Below, in pieces: positions 24,459 to 34,500 of a stretch of 37,991 bases of DNA. Both the position numbers and the translations under genes were made by a program. The DNA is taken from contig CAILZB010000019.1 in NCBI GenBank assembly GCA_903838565.1, positions 1 through 37,991 of the forward strand, read 5' to 3'. The notes under the pieces were generated by a model. It was not told where the DNA came from, searched no databases, and worked only from the letters and a program-made list of their open reading frames with translations. This DNA comes from an uncultured beta proteobacterium (GTDB lineage Bacteria; Pseudomonadota; Gammaproteobacteria; Burkholderiales; Burkholderiaceae_C). The first letter of the stretch is position 1, and each line of letters opens with the position of its first letter.

Positions 24459-26332
24459 GCCAGCCTTCGCTGCGCAGCGGCGCCACGGTTGATCCCCCCA
24501 GCGGATTGCCCATCAACTTCGATCATTTCGAACGCCTGGACCAGCAACAACAGCTATTCCGCTATGCGCAGGACCTGCAGGAGTTGCAGGCGATGCAACG
24601 CAGGCTGCAACAGCGCCACGAAAAGGTGCTGCAATTTTTTGGGCGGGGTGAACAAGACGTTGACGTGCTGTTGAACAGCATTCTCAAGTCGATCAGCATG
24701 TACCTGGTGACCGATAAAGAGGGCCTGATCATGCAGGCCAGCCCGGAGGCGGAAAAGGCGCTTTCTCAGCCGGGTCGATCGCTCAATTGGTTGCCGCTGC
24801 AGCAGTTGATGCTCTACAAGGAGCGTGATCGCATCAAAGGGATCATTCAAAGCTTCTCCGGCTCCGGCGCCAGCGGTGCCATCCATCAGGATCGATTGTT
24901 CCTGTGCGCCGGTGACCCGAAGTTGGGGGGCCAAGGCTATGAGGTCCTGGCGCTGATGGCGGGCATGGAAATCTATTGGCTGCTGGGCCAGCCCGTCGAC
25001 GCGAGCGCAGACACTCCGAACATTGAACAAGCGTTTCCCCTTTTCGGCGACGCGCACGAAGCGCTGCTGATCACCGATGCGAACGCCAGCATACGAGCCG
25101 TCAACCCCGCCTTTACCCGCATCACGGGTTATGGCGCGGCCGAGGTCACGGGGCAGAACCCGCGCATGCGCAGTTCGGGGCTGCAGGATCCCCTGTTCTA
25201 TCGCAACCTCTGGAACCAGTTGCAGCAAAACGGCAGTTGGACCGGGGAGCTGTTCAACCGACGCAAGGACGGGCAAATCTACTTCGAATGGGTCACGATC
25301 AAGGCGGTCAAGAATTCCCTGAGGCAGACGGTCTCCTACATCTCCTCATTTGCCGATTTGCCCCAAGGCGCTGACGAAGACAAGCGCTACAGCCTGGTCG
25401 CGCACACCGATCTTCTCACCGGACTGGCTAATCGACGCATGTTCGAGGTGCAATTGACGCGGGCCCTGTCCAATGCGGCCCTTGACAACAGCAGCGGCTC
25501 TGTCTTGTGGGTCAGCCTGGAGCGATTCGACGAACTTGCCCGGGAGCTGGGACATGAGGAAGCTGACCAACTGCTGCAGGCAAGCGGCAAGCGGTTGCAG
25601 GAACAGATGGCTGCGGGCAGCACCGTCGCGCGCGTGGGTGGTGGGGACTTTCTGGTTCTGCTGCCCAACAACCCCAACGCGAGCGAGACCGAACGCGCCG
25701 TCAAGCTGTTGCACGAAGCCTTCACCAAGCCGTTCAGCCTGGCACGGGGCGACATCAGCGTCACAACCGTGAGCGTTGGATCTGCCTGCTACCCCAAGGA
25801 CGGTACCGATGTCGAGGAACTGCTGCGCATCGCCAATTCCGAGATGCATTACCAATCTCCCATCATGAAATTTGCGATCGCACGTCCTGACGACCGGTTG
25901 CCACCCGCCTACCGACTGCATCCTGGCGTCCCATCCGGAAAAAATTCCCACAGTCTTTCGGAAATCGCCATGACCAAGATCCTCATCGTTGACGATCACT
26001 CGGACATACGCCGCCTGCTGGCAATGACGCTGGGCAAGGGCTATGAATTGCTGGAAGCGGAAGATGGCGCGACCGCGCTCGACATCGTGCGACGACACGC
26101 TCCCAAAGTGGTGTTGCTCGACATCATGATGCCCGGAGCCATGGACGGGCTGCAAGTGCTTGAGAAAATCAAGGGCGATCCCCTCAGCCGTGGTACAGCC
26201 GTCGCCATGATCACCGCGCGGGGGCAAGCCGCCGATGGCGATGACGCGCGAAAACGCGGCGCCGACGCCTACTTCATCAAACCCTTCAGTCCCCTCGAAG
26301 TGGTGGCCTGGGTGCGGGACCGGCTGACATGA
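24455..26332 (+). CDS. PAS-degenerate GGDEF-REC fusion protein
   Basis: A 625-residue soluble protein. The GTG at 24455 follows a strong GAGAAGGGGA site and overlaps the preceding stop. The order is: a Gln-rich coiled coil (about 15-65), PAS-like (about 70-175), PAS (about 190-305, AVNPAFTRITGYGAAEVTGQ), a GGDEF-fold domain (about 315-480) and a receiver (about 506-625). The GGDEF signature is GGGDF (395-399), and the metal-binding DLDxFK is SLERFD. There is no RxxD inhibitory site, so diguanylate cyclase activity is unlikely; GTP sensing or pure scaffolding is possible. The receiver is complete (Asp556, Thr and Lys present) and begins with an in-frame ATG at 25970 that could be used separately. 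The N-terminal half is paralogous to the PAS-GGDEF-EAL gene that follows. Confidence 0.85.
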   Translation: MSQPSLRSGATVDPPSGLPINFDHFERLDQQQQLFRYAQDLQELQAMQRRLQQRHEKVLQFFGRGEQDVDVLLNSILKSISMYLVTDKEGLIMQASPEAEKALSQPGRSLNWLPLQQLMLYKERDRIKGIIQSFSGSGASGAIHQDRLFLCAGDPKLGGQGYEVLALMAGMEIYWLLGQPVDASADTPNIEQAFPLFGDAHEALLITDANASIRAVNPAFTRITGYGAAEVTGQNPRMRSSGLQDPLFYRNLWNQLQQNGSWTGELFNRRKDGQIYFEWVTIKAVKNSLRQTVSYISSFADLPQGADEDKRYSLVAHTDLLTGLANRRMFEVQLTRALSNAALDNSSGSVLWVSLERFDELARELGHEEADQLLQASGKRLQEQMAAGSTVARVGGGDFLVLLPNNPNASETERAVKLLHEAFTKPFSLARGDISVTTVSVGSACYPKDGTDVEELLRIANSEMHYQSPIMKFAIARPDDRLPPAYRLHPGVPSGKNSHSLSEIAMTKILIVDDHSDIRRLLAMTLGKGYELLEAEDGATALDIVRRHAPKVVLLDIMMPGAMDGLQVLEKIKGDPLSRGTAVAMITARGQAADGDDARKRGADAYFIKPFSPLEVVAWVRDRLT

Positions 26333-28572
26333 ATACCGCAACCCCCATGGCCACTTCGGCTGGCGCGGTCAAGGCCACTTCGCCACGACGCAACCTTGCA
26401 ACGCTGCAACGCCAGTTGTTCATTTACGCACAAGACCTGCGCGATTTGATGGAACAGCAGGCCCTGCTGCAGCGGCGCTACCAACTGGTTCTCCAGTCAC
26501 ACGGCCGCAGCAACCAGAGCGCGGACGTGCTGCTGGATGCCATCCCGAAATCCATCGACGCGTATCTGGTGACGGACAGTCAGGGGGAAATCGTGCGGGC
26601 CAGCCCCGGGGCCCAACGGGCCTTCGCATCCGGTGGACCGGAACTCAAAGGCAAGTTCATCTGGCAGTACATTCATTGGTCCCATCTGGAAACCGTGACC
26701 ACGCTGCTGGCCAAGTTCGTCGGTGTCGGTGCCACCGGTGCGGTGGAGCAGCGCAAGCTGGTTCTGCTCGACAGCACGATGCAGCGCGCCATCATCTATG
26801 ACGCCCTGGTGATGCCGGTGCGAAAACTGGATCGACTGGAGATGTTTTGGCTCCTCAGCGCTGAGGTTCAGAGCGGTTTGAGCGACATCGAGATTCAGAA
26901 ATTGATGCTGATGTCGAGCGACTGCGCCGAAGGTCTGCTCATCTGTGACGCCAGCGGTTTGGTGCGTTCGGTCAATCCCGCTTTCAGCAGAATCACCGGC
27001 TACAGCGCCACCGATATGGTGGGGGAAAATCCGCGCCTGCTCAGTTCAGGTCGACAGGACGCCGACTTCTACAGGTCATTCTGGACCTATCTGACCGACG
27101 CCGGAAGCTGGACCGGGGAGTTCTTCAATCGGAAGAAGAACGGGCATATCTACGCCGAGTGGAAGAGCGTTCGTGCCGTCAAGAATGAAAGGGACGAGAC
27201 GGTGTCCTACATCAGCGCCGTGGTCGACATTACCCATCGCGACAGCGAAGCGCAACAGCTCGCCAATCTGGCTTACCACGATTCCCTGACCGGGCTGCCC
27301 AACCGCCGCCTCCTGGAAGACCGTCTGACCCAGGCCATGGTCATCGCCAGTCGTGAGGCCAGCAATTTTTGCGTGATGTACATCGATCTGGACAAGTTCA
27401 AACCGATCAACGACGAGTTTGGCCACCAGGTGGGGGATCTGGTGTTGCGGGAGGTGAGCGCGCGCCTCCAAGCCACTGTGCGCCACAGCGATATGGTGGC
27501 GCGTGTGGGCGGGGACGAGTTCGTCATTCTGCTGCAAAGTCCGGTGAACGACGAAGACGCCTACAGCATTGCCAGCAGTGTGCTCAGTGCATTGAGCGCA
27601 CCCATCCAGTTGCCCGACGGCAAGGTTCTGAGCATCGGCGTGAGCATGGGTGGTGCCCGCTATCCGATCGATGGCGACGACGTCCCCACGCTGCTGCAGA
27701 ATGCCGACGCGGCCATGTACGGCGCCAAGCGCTTCGGTCTGGATTTCAGCTTCTTTGAGACCGGCAGCATTGTCCACCCGGCGCCGGATCTGGGTTTTGA
27801 AATCTGGAAGGCGCTTGAGCGTCAGGAACTGTACTTGCTGTACCAGCCACAGGTCACGCCCGACAAGTCCCGCACGGTGCGCGGCTGCGAGGTATTGCTG
27901 CGCTGGAAGCACGCGGTGTTTGGCGACTTGTTTCCTCTGACTTTCATTCCGATCGCCGAAAGGAATGGCGCCATCGTCGCCTTGGGCTATTGGGTCCTGG
28001 AGACCGCCTGCCAGCAACTGAGCCAATGGCAAGCCGGCGGCTTGCCGGACCTGACGCTGTCGGTCAATATCTCGTCTCGCCAATTGCAGGATCCGCAATT
28101 CGCCGAGCGTGCCGGTCAGATCTTGCTCGCGCACGGGATCAAGCCCAGCTCGCTGGAATTGGAGATCTCCGAGGCCGATGCGATGCAATACCTGCAGGAC
28201 GGTCGTTCGCGCTTGAGTCAGCTGCGCGAGATGGCGGTAAAGATTGCGATTGACGATTTTGGCTCAGGCTACAGCAGCCTCTCCCGCCTGGCCTCGCTGC
28301 CGATTCATCGGCTCAAGATCGATCAGAGTTTTGTCCGTGACCTGGCCCAGTCCGGCGAGGCCCGAGCCATCAGCGATTGCTTCATCGGCGTCGCCGCTGC
28401 CATGGGCATGCAGGTGACAGCCGGTGGAGTGGAGAGCGAGGCTCAGATGGAGGTGCTGGCATCCCAGGGATGCAACCTGGTGCAGGGCTATCTGACGGGC
28501 AAGCCCATGTCAGCCGAGGCCTTTCTTTCATGGGCCCTGCCGAGCGGTCAACACCCGCCCGAACGTGTCTAG
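26329..28572 (+). CDS. PAS-GGDEF-EAL protein with intact GGDEF and altered EAL
   Basis: A 747-residue soluble c-di-GMP enzyme. Coiled coil and PAS domains (to about 310) precede a canonical GGDEF: LTGLPNRRL, the metal-binding YIDLDKFKPIND, and GGDEF at 394-398. The RxxD product-inhibition site RHSD lies five residues before it. Diguanylate cyclase activity is therefore expected. The EAL domain (about 500-740) keeps EVL (Glu521), NIS, LEISE, DDFGSGYSS, KIDQSFV and the VQGYLTGKPM end, but the conserved EGVE is GGVE (Gly699). The missing Glu is one of the conserved catalytic-site residues in active EAL phosphodiesterases, so hydrolysis is doubtful and the domain may only bind c-di-GMP. The start overlaps the previous stop (ATGA). 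The next gene follows after 113 bp. Confidence 0.9.
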   Translation: MNTATPMATSAGAVKATSPRRNLATLQRQLFIYAQDLRDLMEQQALLQRRYQLVLQSHGRSNQSADVLLDAIPKSIDAYLVTDSQGEIVRASPGAQRAFASGGPELKGKFIWQYIHWSHLETVTTLLAKFVGVGATGAVEQRKLVLLDSTMQRAIIYDALVMPVRKLDRLEMFWLLSAEVQSGLSDIEIQKLMLMSSDCAEGLLICDASGLVRSVNPAFSRITGYSATDMVGENPRLLSSGRQDADFYRSFWTYLTDAGSWTGEFFNRKKNGHIYAEWKSVRAVKNERDETVSYISAVVDITHRDSEAQQLANLAYHDSLTGLPNRRLLEDRLTQAMVIASREASNFCVMYIDLDKFKPINDEFGHQVGDLVLREVSARLQATVRHSDMVARVGGDEFVILLQSPVNDEDAYSIASSVLSALSAPIQLPDGKVLSIGVSMGGARYPIDGDDVPTLLQNADAAMYGAKRFGLDFSFFETGSIVHPAPDLGFEIWKALERQELYLLYQPQVTPDKSRTVRGCEVLLRWKHAVFGDLFPLTFIPIAERNGAIVALGYWVLETACQQLSQWQAGGLPDLTLSVNISSRQLQDPQFAERAGQILLAHGIKPSSLELEISEADAMQYLQDGRSRLSQLREMAVKIAIDDFGSGYSSLSRLASLPIHRLKIDQSFVRDLAQSGEARAISDCFIGVAAAMGMQVTAGGVESEAQMEVLASQGCNLVQGYLTGKPMSAEAFLSWALPSGQHPPERV

Positions 28573-28685
28573 GCCGCGGTCATGACTTCTCCCCTCCCTA
28601 CTCAGCGCAACGGCGCCAGGCGCGCGGCACTTGCGCGGGCCATCCAGGCAAGCACAGATCGATGCGCCGATCAGAAATTGACACG

Positions 28686-30779
28686 ATGAAGGCGCCAAAT
28701 TCTTCCCTTCCCGGGAACGCATCCTCTGTGCGCACCAAGCTCATGGTCTGGGTGGCCGCAGCGATACTCATCTCATTGACCTGGGGCCATATCTTCCTGT
28801 TGGTGGATGAAAGCCGCGCACGGGAAACCCTGGGCGCCGAGAACGACCTGTCCAATCTGACACGAGTCAGTCAGGAGCACGCCATCCGCACGCTGCGCAG
28901 CGCCGACCAGGTCATTCGCTTTGTTCAGGCGGGATATCTGGAGAAGGGCAACAGGCTCGATTTGCGCGAGCTGACCGAACAGGGCGTGATCGACGTCGAG
29001 ATTTTCAATCAGGTCGGCGTCATCAACGAGAAGGGCATCTACGTGTTGTCCAACCTGCCGCTGGTAAGCCAAATTGATCTGTCGGACCGCGAGCACTTCC
29101 GCGTGCATGTGCCGGCCGATACCGGGGAGCTCTTTGTCTCCAAGCCGGTCCTGGGCCGCGCGAGCGGCAAATGGTCAGTTCAACTGACCCGGCGCATCAC
29201 GCGGGCAAACGGTGAATTTGCCGGCGTCGTGGTGGTATCCATTGATCCGGGTTATTTCACGCGCTTCTACAGCGAATTGAACCTGGGCCCCCAGGGCTTG
29301 GCCGCGCTGTATGGACTCGATGGTGTGGCGCGTGCGCGCAAACTGGGCTCCACGGAGGAGTTCGGCACTTCGGCCACAGGAGCCGTGATGTTCGCGCGCA
29401 TGAAACGCGGCGAGCTGTTCGGTACCTACACCAGCGTGTCGGTGGTGGACGGCGTCAACCGCGTGTATTTCTTTCGAAAGATACCCGGCTACCCGCTGGC
29501 GGTATCGGCCGGGCTGTCCATCCAGGACGTGTTCGCCAACCACCGCCAGGGCAGAGATGCACTGATCTTTCAGGCCTCACTGCTCAGCCTGTTGATCCTG
29601 CTGCTGGCAGCCGGACTGAACCGCCATCTGCGGCAGATTCGCTTGGCCACCGATGCGCGTCAACTTGCGCAGCAAAGCGCCCTCGAGAAGTCTGAGCAAC
29701 TCAGCGCCATCTTCTCCCTGAGCCCGGATGGCTTTGTCTCGTTTGATCCGAATCATCGCGTGAGTTATGTGAACCCGGCATTTGCACGGATGACGGACCA
29801 GGGGCAGGCCTCCCTGACGGGAATGGAAGAAAGCGAGCTCTCGTCGTGGCTGGTGCAGCGCTGCAAGCCGGACGCTCGATTCGTCGGAATTGCCGCGCTG
29901 CGAGACCAGGCAACAAATCAGAAAAATCCGGAGCGCGAATTGATAGAGATGGACCACCCGGGCCGGCAGATACTGGAGGTGATCCTGCTGGCCAGCAGTG
30001 CCGGCAGCGTGTCCCAGATACTGTACTTTCGCGACGTGACGCACGAAGTGGAAGTGGATCAAATGAAGAGCGAATTCCTGTCTACGGCGGCACATGAACT
30101 GCGCACGCCCATGGCCGGTGTGTTGGGTTTTGCCGAGGTCCTGTTGAATCTGGAGTTGAGCCCGGCAGAGCAGCGGGAATCCCTGACCATCATATTTGAG
30201 CAATCCAAATTCATGGCAAATATCCTGAATGAATTGCTCGACCTGGCGCGCATCGAGGAGCGTCGCGGCAAGGATTTCCGATATTCGGGACTCTGCCTGC
30301 AGGAACTCATCACGCAACTTGTCAAAGCCTTTGCACTGCCCCCGCAGCGCAGTGCCCCAAGGCTCGTGTTTCCAAGCAGCCCCACGCATGTCATGGCAGA
30401 CCGTGGCAAGTTGCAGCAGGCCATCCTGAACGTTTTGTCCAATGCCTACAAGTACTCGCCAGGTGGCGGCGAAATTGTTCTGGAGGTCGAACAAAAAGAC
30501 GAGCCGGGAAGGGAACCGCGAGTGTGTATTCATATCACCGACCATGGGATTGGACTGACACCAGAGCAGCTGCTGCGCGTGGGCGAGCGCTTTTACCGCG
30601 CCGACATCTCTGGCAAGCTTCCTGGCACCGGTCTGGGCATGAGCATTGCCAAGGAAATCATGGCATTGCACCAAGGACAAATCAGCTTGAGCAGCACTCT
30701 GGGCCAGGGCACGCGTGTGAGCCTGTGCCTGCCACTGCATGCCGCGCCCCAACGCACACCCGTGGCCGACCCGCGCTAA
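28686..30779 (+). CDS. Membrane sensor histidine kinase with Cache-type periplasmic domain
   Basis: A 697-residue sensor kinase. A first membrane helix (about 20-38) is followed by a long periplasmic region (about 40-290). Its wording (EHAIRTLRSADQVIRFVQ, DLSDREHFRVHV, VSIDPGYFTRFYSEL) matches the dCache/double-PAS sensor type used for small-molecule ligands. A second membrane helix (about 293-312) follows, then a PAS (LSPDGFVSFDPNHRVSYVN), HisKA with His470 in TAAHELRTPM, and an ATPase domain with NVLSNAYKYSP, DHGIGLT and GTGLGMSIAKEI. The second half is a close paralogue of the kinase at 19728. The start is uncertain: the frame is open far upstream, ATGs at 28662 and 28686 are both possible, and neither has a clear ribosome site. 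The 113-bp gap before it is the largest inside the chain and may hold an internal promoter. Confidence 0.92.
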   Translation: MKAPNSSLPGNASSVRTKLMVWVAAAILISLTWGHIFLLVDESRARETLGAENDLSNLTRVSQEHAIRTLRSADQVIRFVQAGYLEKGNRLDLRELTEQGVIDVEIFNQVGVINEKGIYVLSNLPLVSQIDLSDREHFRVHVPADTGELFVSKPVLGRASGKWSVQLTRRITRANGEFAGVVVVSIDPGYFTRFYSELNLGPQGLAALYGLDGVARARKLGSTEEFGTSATGAVMFARMKRGELFGTYTSVSVVDGVNRVYFFRKIPGYPLAVSAGLSIQDVFANHRQGRDALIFQASLLSLLILLLAAGLNRHLRQIRLATDARQLAQQSALEKSEQLSAIFSLSPDGFVSFDPNHRVSYVNPAFARMTDQGQASLTGMEESELSSWLVQRCKPDARFVGIAALRDQATNQKNPERELIEMDHPGRQILEVILLASSAGSVSQILYFRDVTHEVEVDQMKSEFLSTAAHELRTPMAGVLGFAEVLLNLELSPAEQRESLTIIFEQSKFMANILNELLDLARIEERRGKDFRYSGLCLQELITQLVKAFALPPQRSAPRLVFPSSPTHVMADRGKLQQAILNVLSNAYKYSPGGGEIVLEVEQKDEPGREPRVCIHITDHGIGLTPEQLLRVGERFYRADISGKLPGTGLGMSIAKEIMALHQGQISLSSTLGQGTRVSLCLPLHAAPQRTPVADPR

Positions 30780-30783
30780 ATCC

Positions 30784-31533
30784 ATGTCACACCTCAAGCA
30801 AGATGGAGCGCGCCGCACGCTGCCTTACAAATCCCGGTTTCTCCCTTCGTTGAACCATGAACTTCGCACGCCGATGGCTGGTGTTCTGGGAATGTCCGAG
30901 CTCCTGCTGGACACGCCGCTGAACCCGGATCAGTTGCTGATCGTCCAAGCGCTGCGCGAGTCGGCGGACGCGCTGATGCGCGTCATCGAAGAAGGGCTGC
31001 TTTTTGCCAAGATTGAGGCCGGCGCGCTGATCCGTCACGTGCAGCCCATTGCCCTGGGAAAAATGGTGGACGATTGCATCGCGTCTGTGGCGCCACTGGC
31101 GTCCATCAAAGGCTTGAACATCGGCTTCGCATCGGGGCCCGTGACCAACGAGATTTGGACCGGCGATGAAAAGAAGATTCGCCAGGTGCTTAGCCACCTG
31201 CTGAACAACGCCGTGAAATTCACCGCGTCAGGCAGTGTGTCAGTTTCGATGCGAAGGATTCCGCAGGAACACGACGCACCACGCATGCGCTTTGAAATTG
31301 CCGACACCGGCATCGGTCTGGACCCAGCCCGTGCGCACCGCTTGTTCCAGCCCTTTGTCCAGGGCGACAGTTCCAGCACGCGCACGCATGGCGGTTTGGG
31401 GTTGGGCTTGGCCATCTGTCACCACCTTGTGAACTTCATGCAGGGTGACATCGGATATAGCCAGCCCTTGTCGCAAGGCAGCACCTTCTGGTTTGAAATT
31501 CCGCTGGCAGCCGATGCGCTGGCGCAGGCATGA
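30784..31533 (+). CDS. Sensorless soluble histidine kinase (HisKA-HATPase)
   Basis: A 249-residue kinase consisting only of the catalytic core. The phospho-acceptor His25 is in [20 protein letters not shown], and the ATPase domain has [21 protein letters not shown] and [16 protein letters not shown]. There is no sensor, membrane or PAS region; only 24 residues precede the His. It therefore probably takes its input through another protein of the cluster, or through dimerisation with the hybrid kinase downstream. The HisKA/HATPase wording is closer to hybrid-type kinases than to the two membrane kinases nearby. The start lies 4 bp after the previous stop; its own stop overlaps the next start (ATGA). 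Confidence 0.88.
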   Translation: MSHLKQDGARRTLPYKSRFLPSLNHELRTPMAGVLGMSELLLDTPLNPDQLLIVQALRESADALMRVIEEGLLFAKIEAGALIRHVQPIALGKMVDDCIASVAPLASIKGLNIGFASGPVTNEIWTGDEKKIRQVLSHLLNNAVKFTASGSVSVSMRRIPQEHDAPRMRFEIADTGIGLDPARAHRLFQPFVQGDSSSTRTHGGLGLGLAICHHLVNFMQGDIGYSQPLSQGSTFWFEIPLAADALAQA

Positions 31534-34500
31534 AAGCCGTTTTTCGCCTGCTTGAAGGGCTCAAGATCAACACCAAGCTGCTGCTTGGACTGGGCTCGCT
31601 GCTTGCGATCCTGACCGCCACGGGGCTTCAATCGATCTATGCCAACCGACTGCAAAGCGAGCAGATTCAGCGCATGTACGAAGTCGAGTTGCGGGGCGTT
31701 TCGTACGTCAAGACCGCGAACACCCACCTGATGGAGTTGGGTCGGTCACTGCGGCAAATGGTCCTGGCTCCAGATGAAGCCAGTCGGGAGGCAGCGCGCG
31801 TGGCGCTGAACCACTCGCGCGACACGCTGCGCCATGCCCTGGACGAGAATGCCAAGACGCTACAAACCCCTGCGACCCAACTGCTGCTGTCTCAACTGGA
31901 GAATTTGCTGTCCCAGTACCAGCTCAATGTGGACCATGCCCTGGCCTTGCTGGCCAGTGAAAAGCCTTTCCAGCGGGGCGAGCTGGTGCGTTTCCTGGCC
32001 AGTGAAAAGAACGTGCGCGTGTATGAGGCGACCGACCAGGCCATGGCCATTCTTGAGCGGCAAAAGGAAGAGTCTGCGCATCATTTTGCCGTCACTGCGA
32101 TGGAATCTTCCATTCAGATCGAACGCTGGACCCTGGCCCTGCAAGCCCTGGGTTGGCTGGCAGCCTTGGGCCTGGGCGGACTGCTGGGGCTGTCCTTGAG
32201 AAGGCCGTCGGAGAGCCTGCGCCAAAGCGTCGAGGGGCTCGCAGCAGGCCGCCTTGACACCACCGTCGAGCACACCGACATGGACAACGAAATTGGCGCT
32301 ATGGCGCGCGCCATCACCGAGTTGCAGAAGGTGGTGCGGGAAGCCGATGCACAGCGCTGGGTCAAGACTTGCTTGAGCGAGCTTTCACCGGCCCTCCAGG
32401 CCACCGAGAATATAGAGCAGTTCTCTGCCGCGTTGATGCTGCGCCTTACACCCTTTGTCGGAGCTCAAATTGGACTGTTCTACGTGCACGATCCAAAGAG
32501 CGGGAAGTACGTGTACCTGGGTGGCTGGGGGGTGCCTGATCTGAGCAGAATTTTGCGCGACTTCTCTGCAGGCGAGGGCCTCCTGGGGCAATGTGTGCTG
32601 GACGGTCAATCTATCCTGATTGACGCCTTGCGAGCCGGTGATCTGCGCATTCAGTCCGCGCTCATCGATGTGGCGCCACGTACGGTTGGCATGTTCCCGG
32701 TCGTCAACTCCTCCGGCGAGGTTCTGGCCGTGATCGAACTCGCCAGTCTGAGCCTGATGCAAGAACGGCACCATGCCCTGATGCTGGAGCTGGTGCCGCT
32801 GATTGCGCTCAATCTGGAGATATTCGCCCGCAATCAACTGGCGCACGAGTTGTTGATGCAGACCCAGGACCAGGCGCGGGAGTTGGGCCTGCAGCGCGAC
32901 GAGCTGCAGATCGCCAGGATGCGCGCCGAAGACGCGACCAAGGCCAAGAGCGAATTTCTGGCCAATATGAGTCACGAAATCCGCACGCCCATGAACGCGG
33001 TTATCGGTCTTTCGCACCTGGCACTCAAGACCGACATGACCTCGCGGCAACGCGATTACCTGCAAAAAATCCACGCCGAAGGCACGTCCTTGCTGGGTGT
33101 CATCAACGACATATTGGACTTCTCGAAAATTGAGGCCGGAAGGATGGAACTGGAACAGCTGCCCTTCTGGCTGGATGAACTGCTGGACGGAATGTCGTCC
33201 GTGGTCGCGAAACAGGCGCACGACAAAGGGCTCGAGTTCCTGATTCGCGTCGCTCCGGACGTGCCCACAGGTCTGCTGGGAGACGCCATGCGCTTTCGGC
33301 AGGTGTTGATCAATTTGGTGAATAACGCCATCAAGTTCACCGAGAGCGGTCAGGTCAAGCTGGAGCTTGTCGTGTCGCAACACCAGGGCGACAGGATCGA
33401 ATTGACGATCTCGGTCGAAGACACGGGCGTGGGCATGACGCCCGAACAATGCGGTCAGCTGTTCACTGCGTTTACCCAGGCAGACAGCTCCACCACGCGC
33501 CGCTTCGGCGGCACCGGACTGGGCTTGGCGATTTCCAAGCGGTTTGTCGAGATGATGGGCGGCAGCATCTGGGTGAAGTCCAAGGTGGGAAGCGGAAGCA
33601 CCTTCACGTTCAATGCCTGGCTGGAGCTTTCGGGTCAACAACAACCTTCTGTGGTGCGGCGCTCGAGCGCCGCTGGAGTCCGCGTGTTGGTGGTGGACGA
33701 CAACGTCGCGGCGCGGCAGATTCTGCTCGAACAGCTTGCCACCCTGGGTATGTCCGGGCTGGGGGTGGCGGACGTACGCGAGGGGATCGCCGCGCTGCAG
33801 GCCGCCGACGCGGCTGAACCATTCCAGGTGGTGTTGATGGATTGGCGCATGCCCAATCTCGATGGAGTGGATGGCTCCAATTTGATCACCCATGTCTTGC
33901 CACTGGTGCATCGACCCAGTGTGGTGATCGTGACCGCGTATGGGGCCGATGAGGTGCGGGATGCCGGTTTGCGCGCGGGAGCCAGCGCCTTCATTGACAA
34001 GCCGGTGAGCCAGTCCAGGCTGTGGGACACACTGGCCGGCATCATCCGTCCGCTGCATGCCGCGCATGATGCGCCGCTGCTTTCGAGCGGCGAAGGCATG
34101 GAGCTCAAGGGGGTGAACGTATTGCTGGTGGAAGACAACGAAATCAACCAGCAAATTGCGGTGGAACTGATGCAGTCCCTGGGCGTGCAGGTCACTGTCG
34201 CCAACAACGGCCAGGAGGCGCTGGACATGCTGTCCGCAGCGCCTGATCCGTTGCCATGGTCCATGGTGTTTATGGATCTTCAAATGCCGGTGATGGATGG
34301 CCACCAGGCGACCCTGGCGCTGCGCCGCAGCGCCCGCTTCTCTGCCTTGCCCATCATTGCCATGACGGCGCACGCCATGGCAGAAGAAGGAGAGAGATGC
34401 CTGAGCGAGGGCATGAACGAGCATCTGACAAAGCCCATCGACCCGCAGGCGTTGGCGCGGTGCATTGCGCGCTGGGCGCGAGCAGCCCCGGAGGTGCGGG

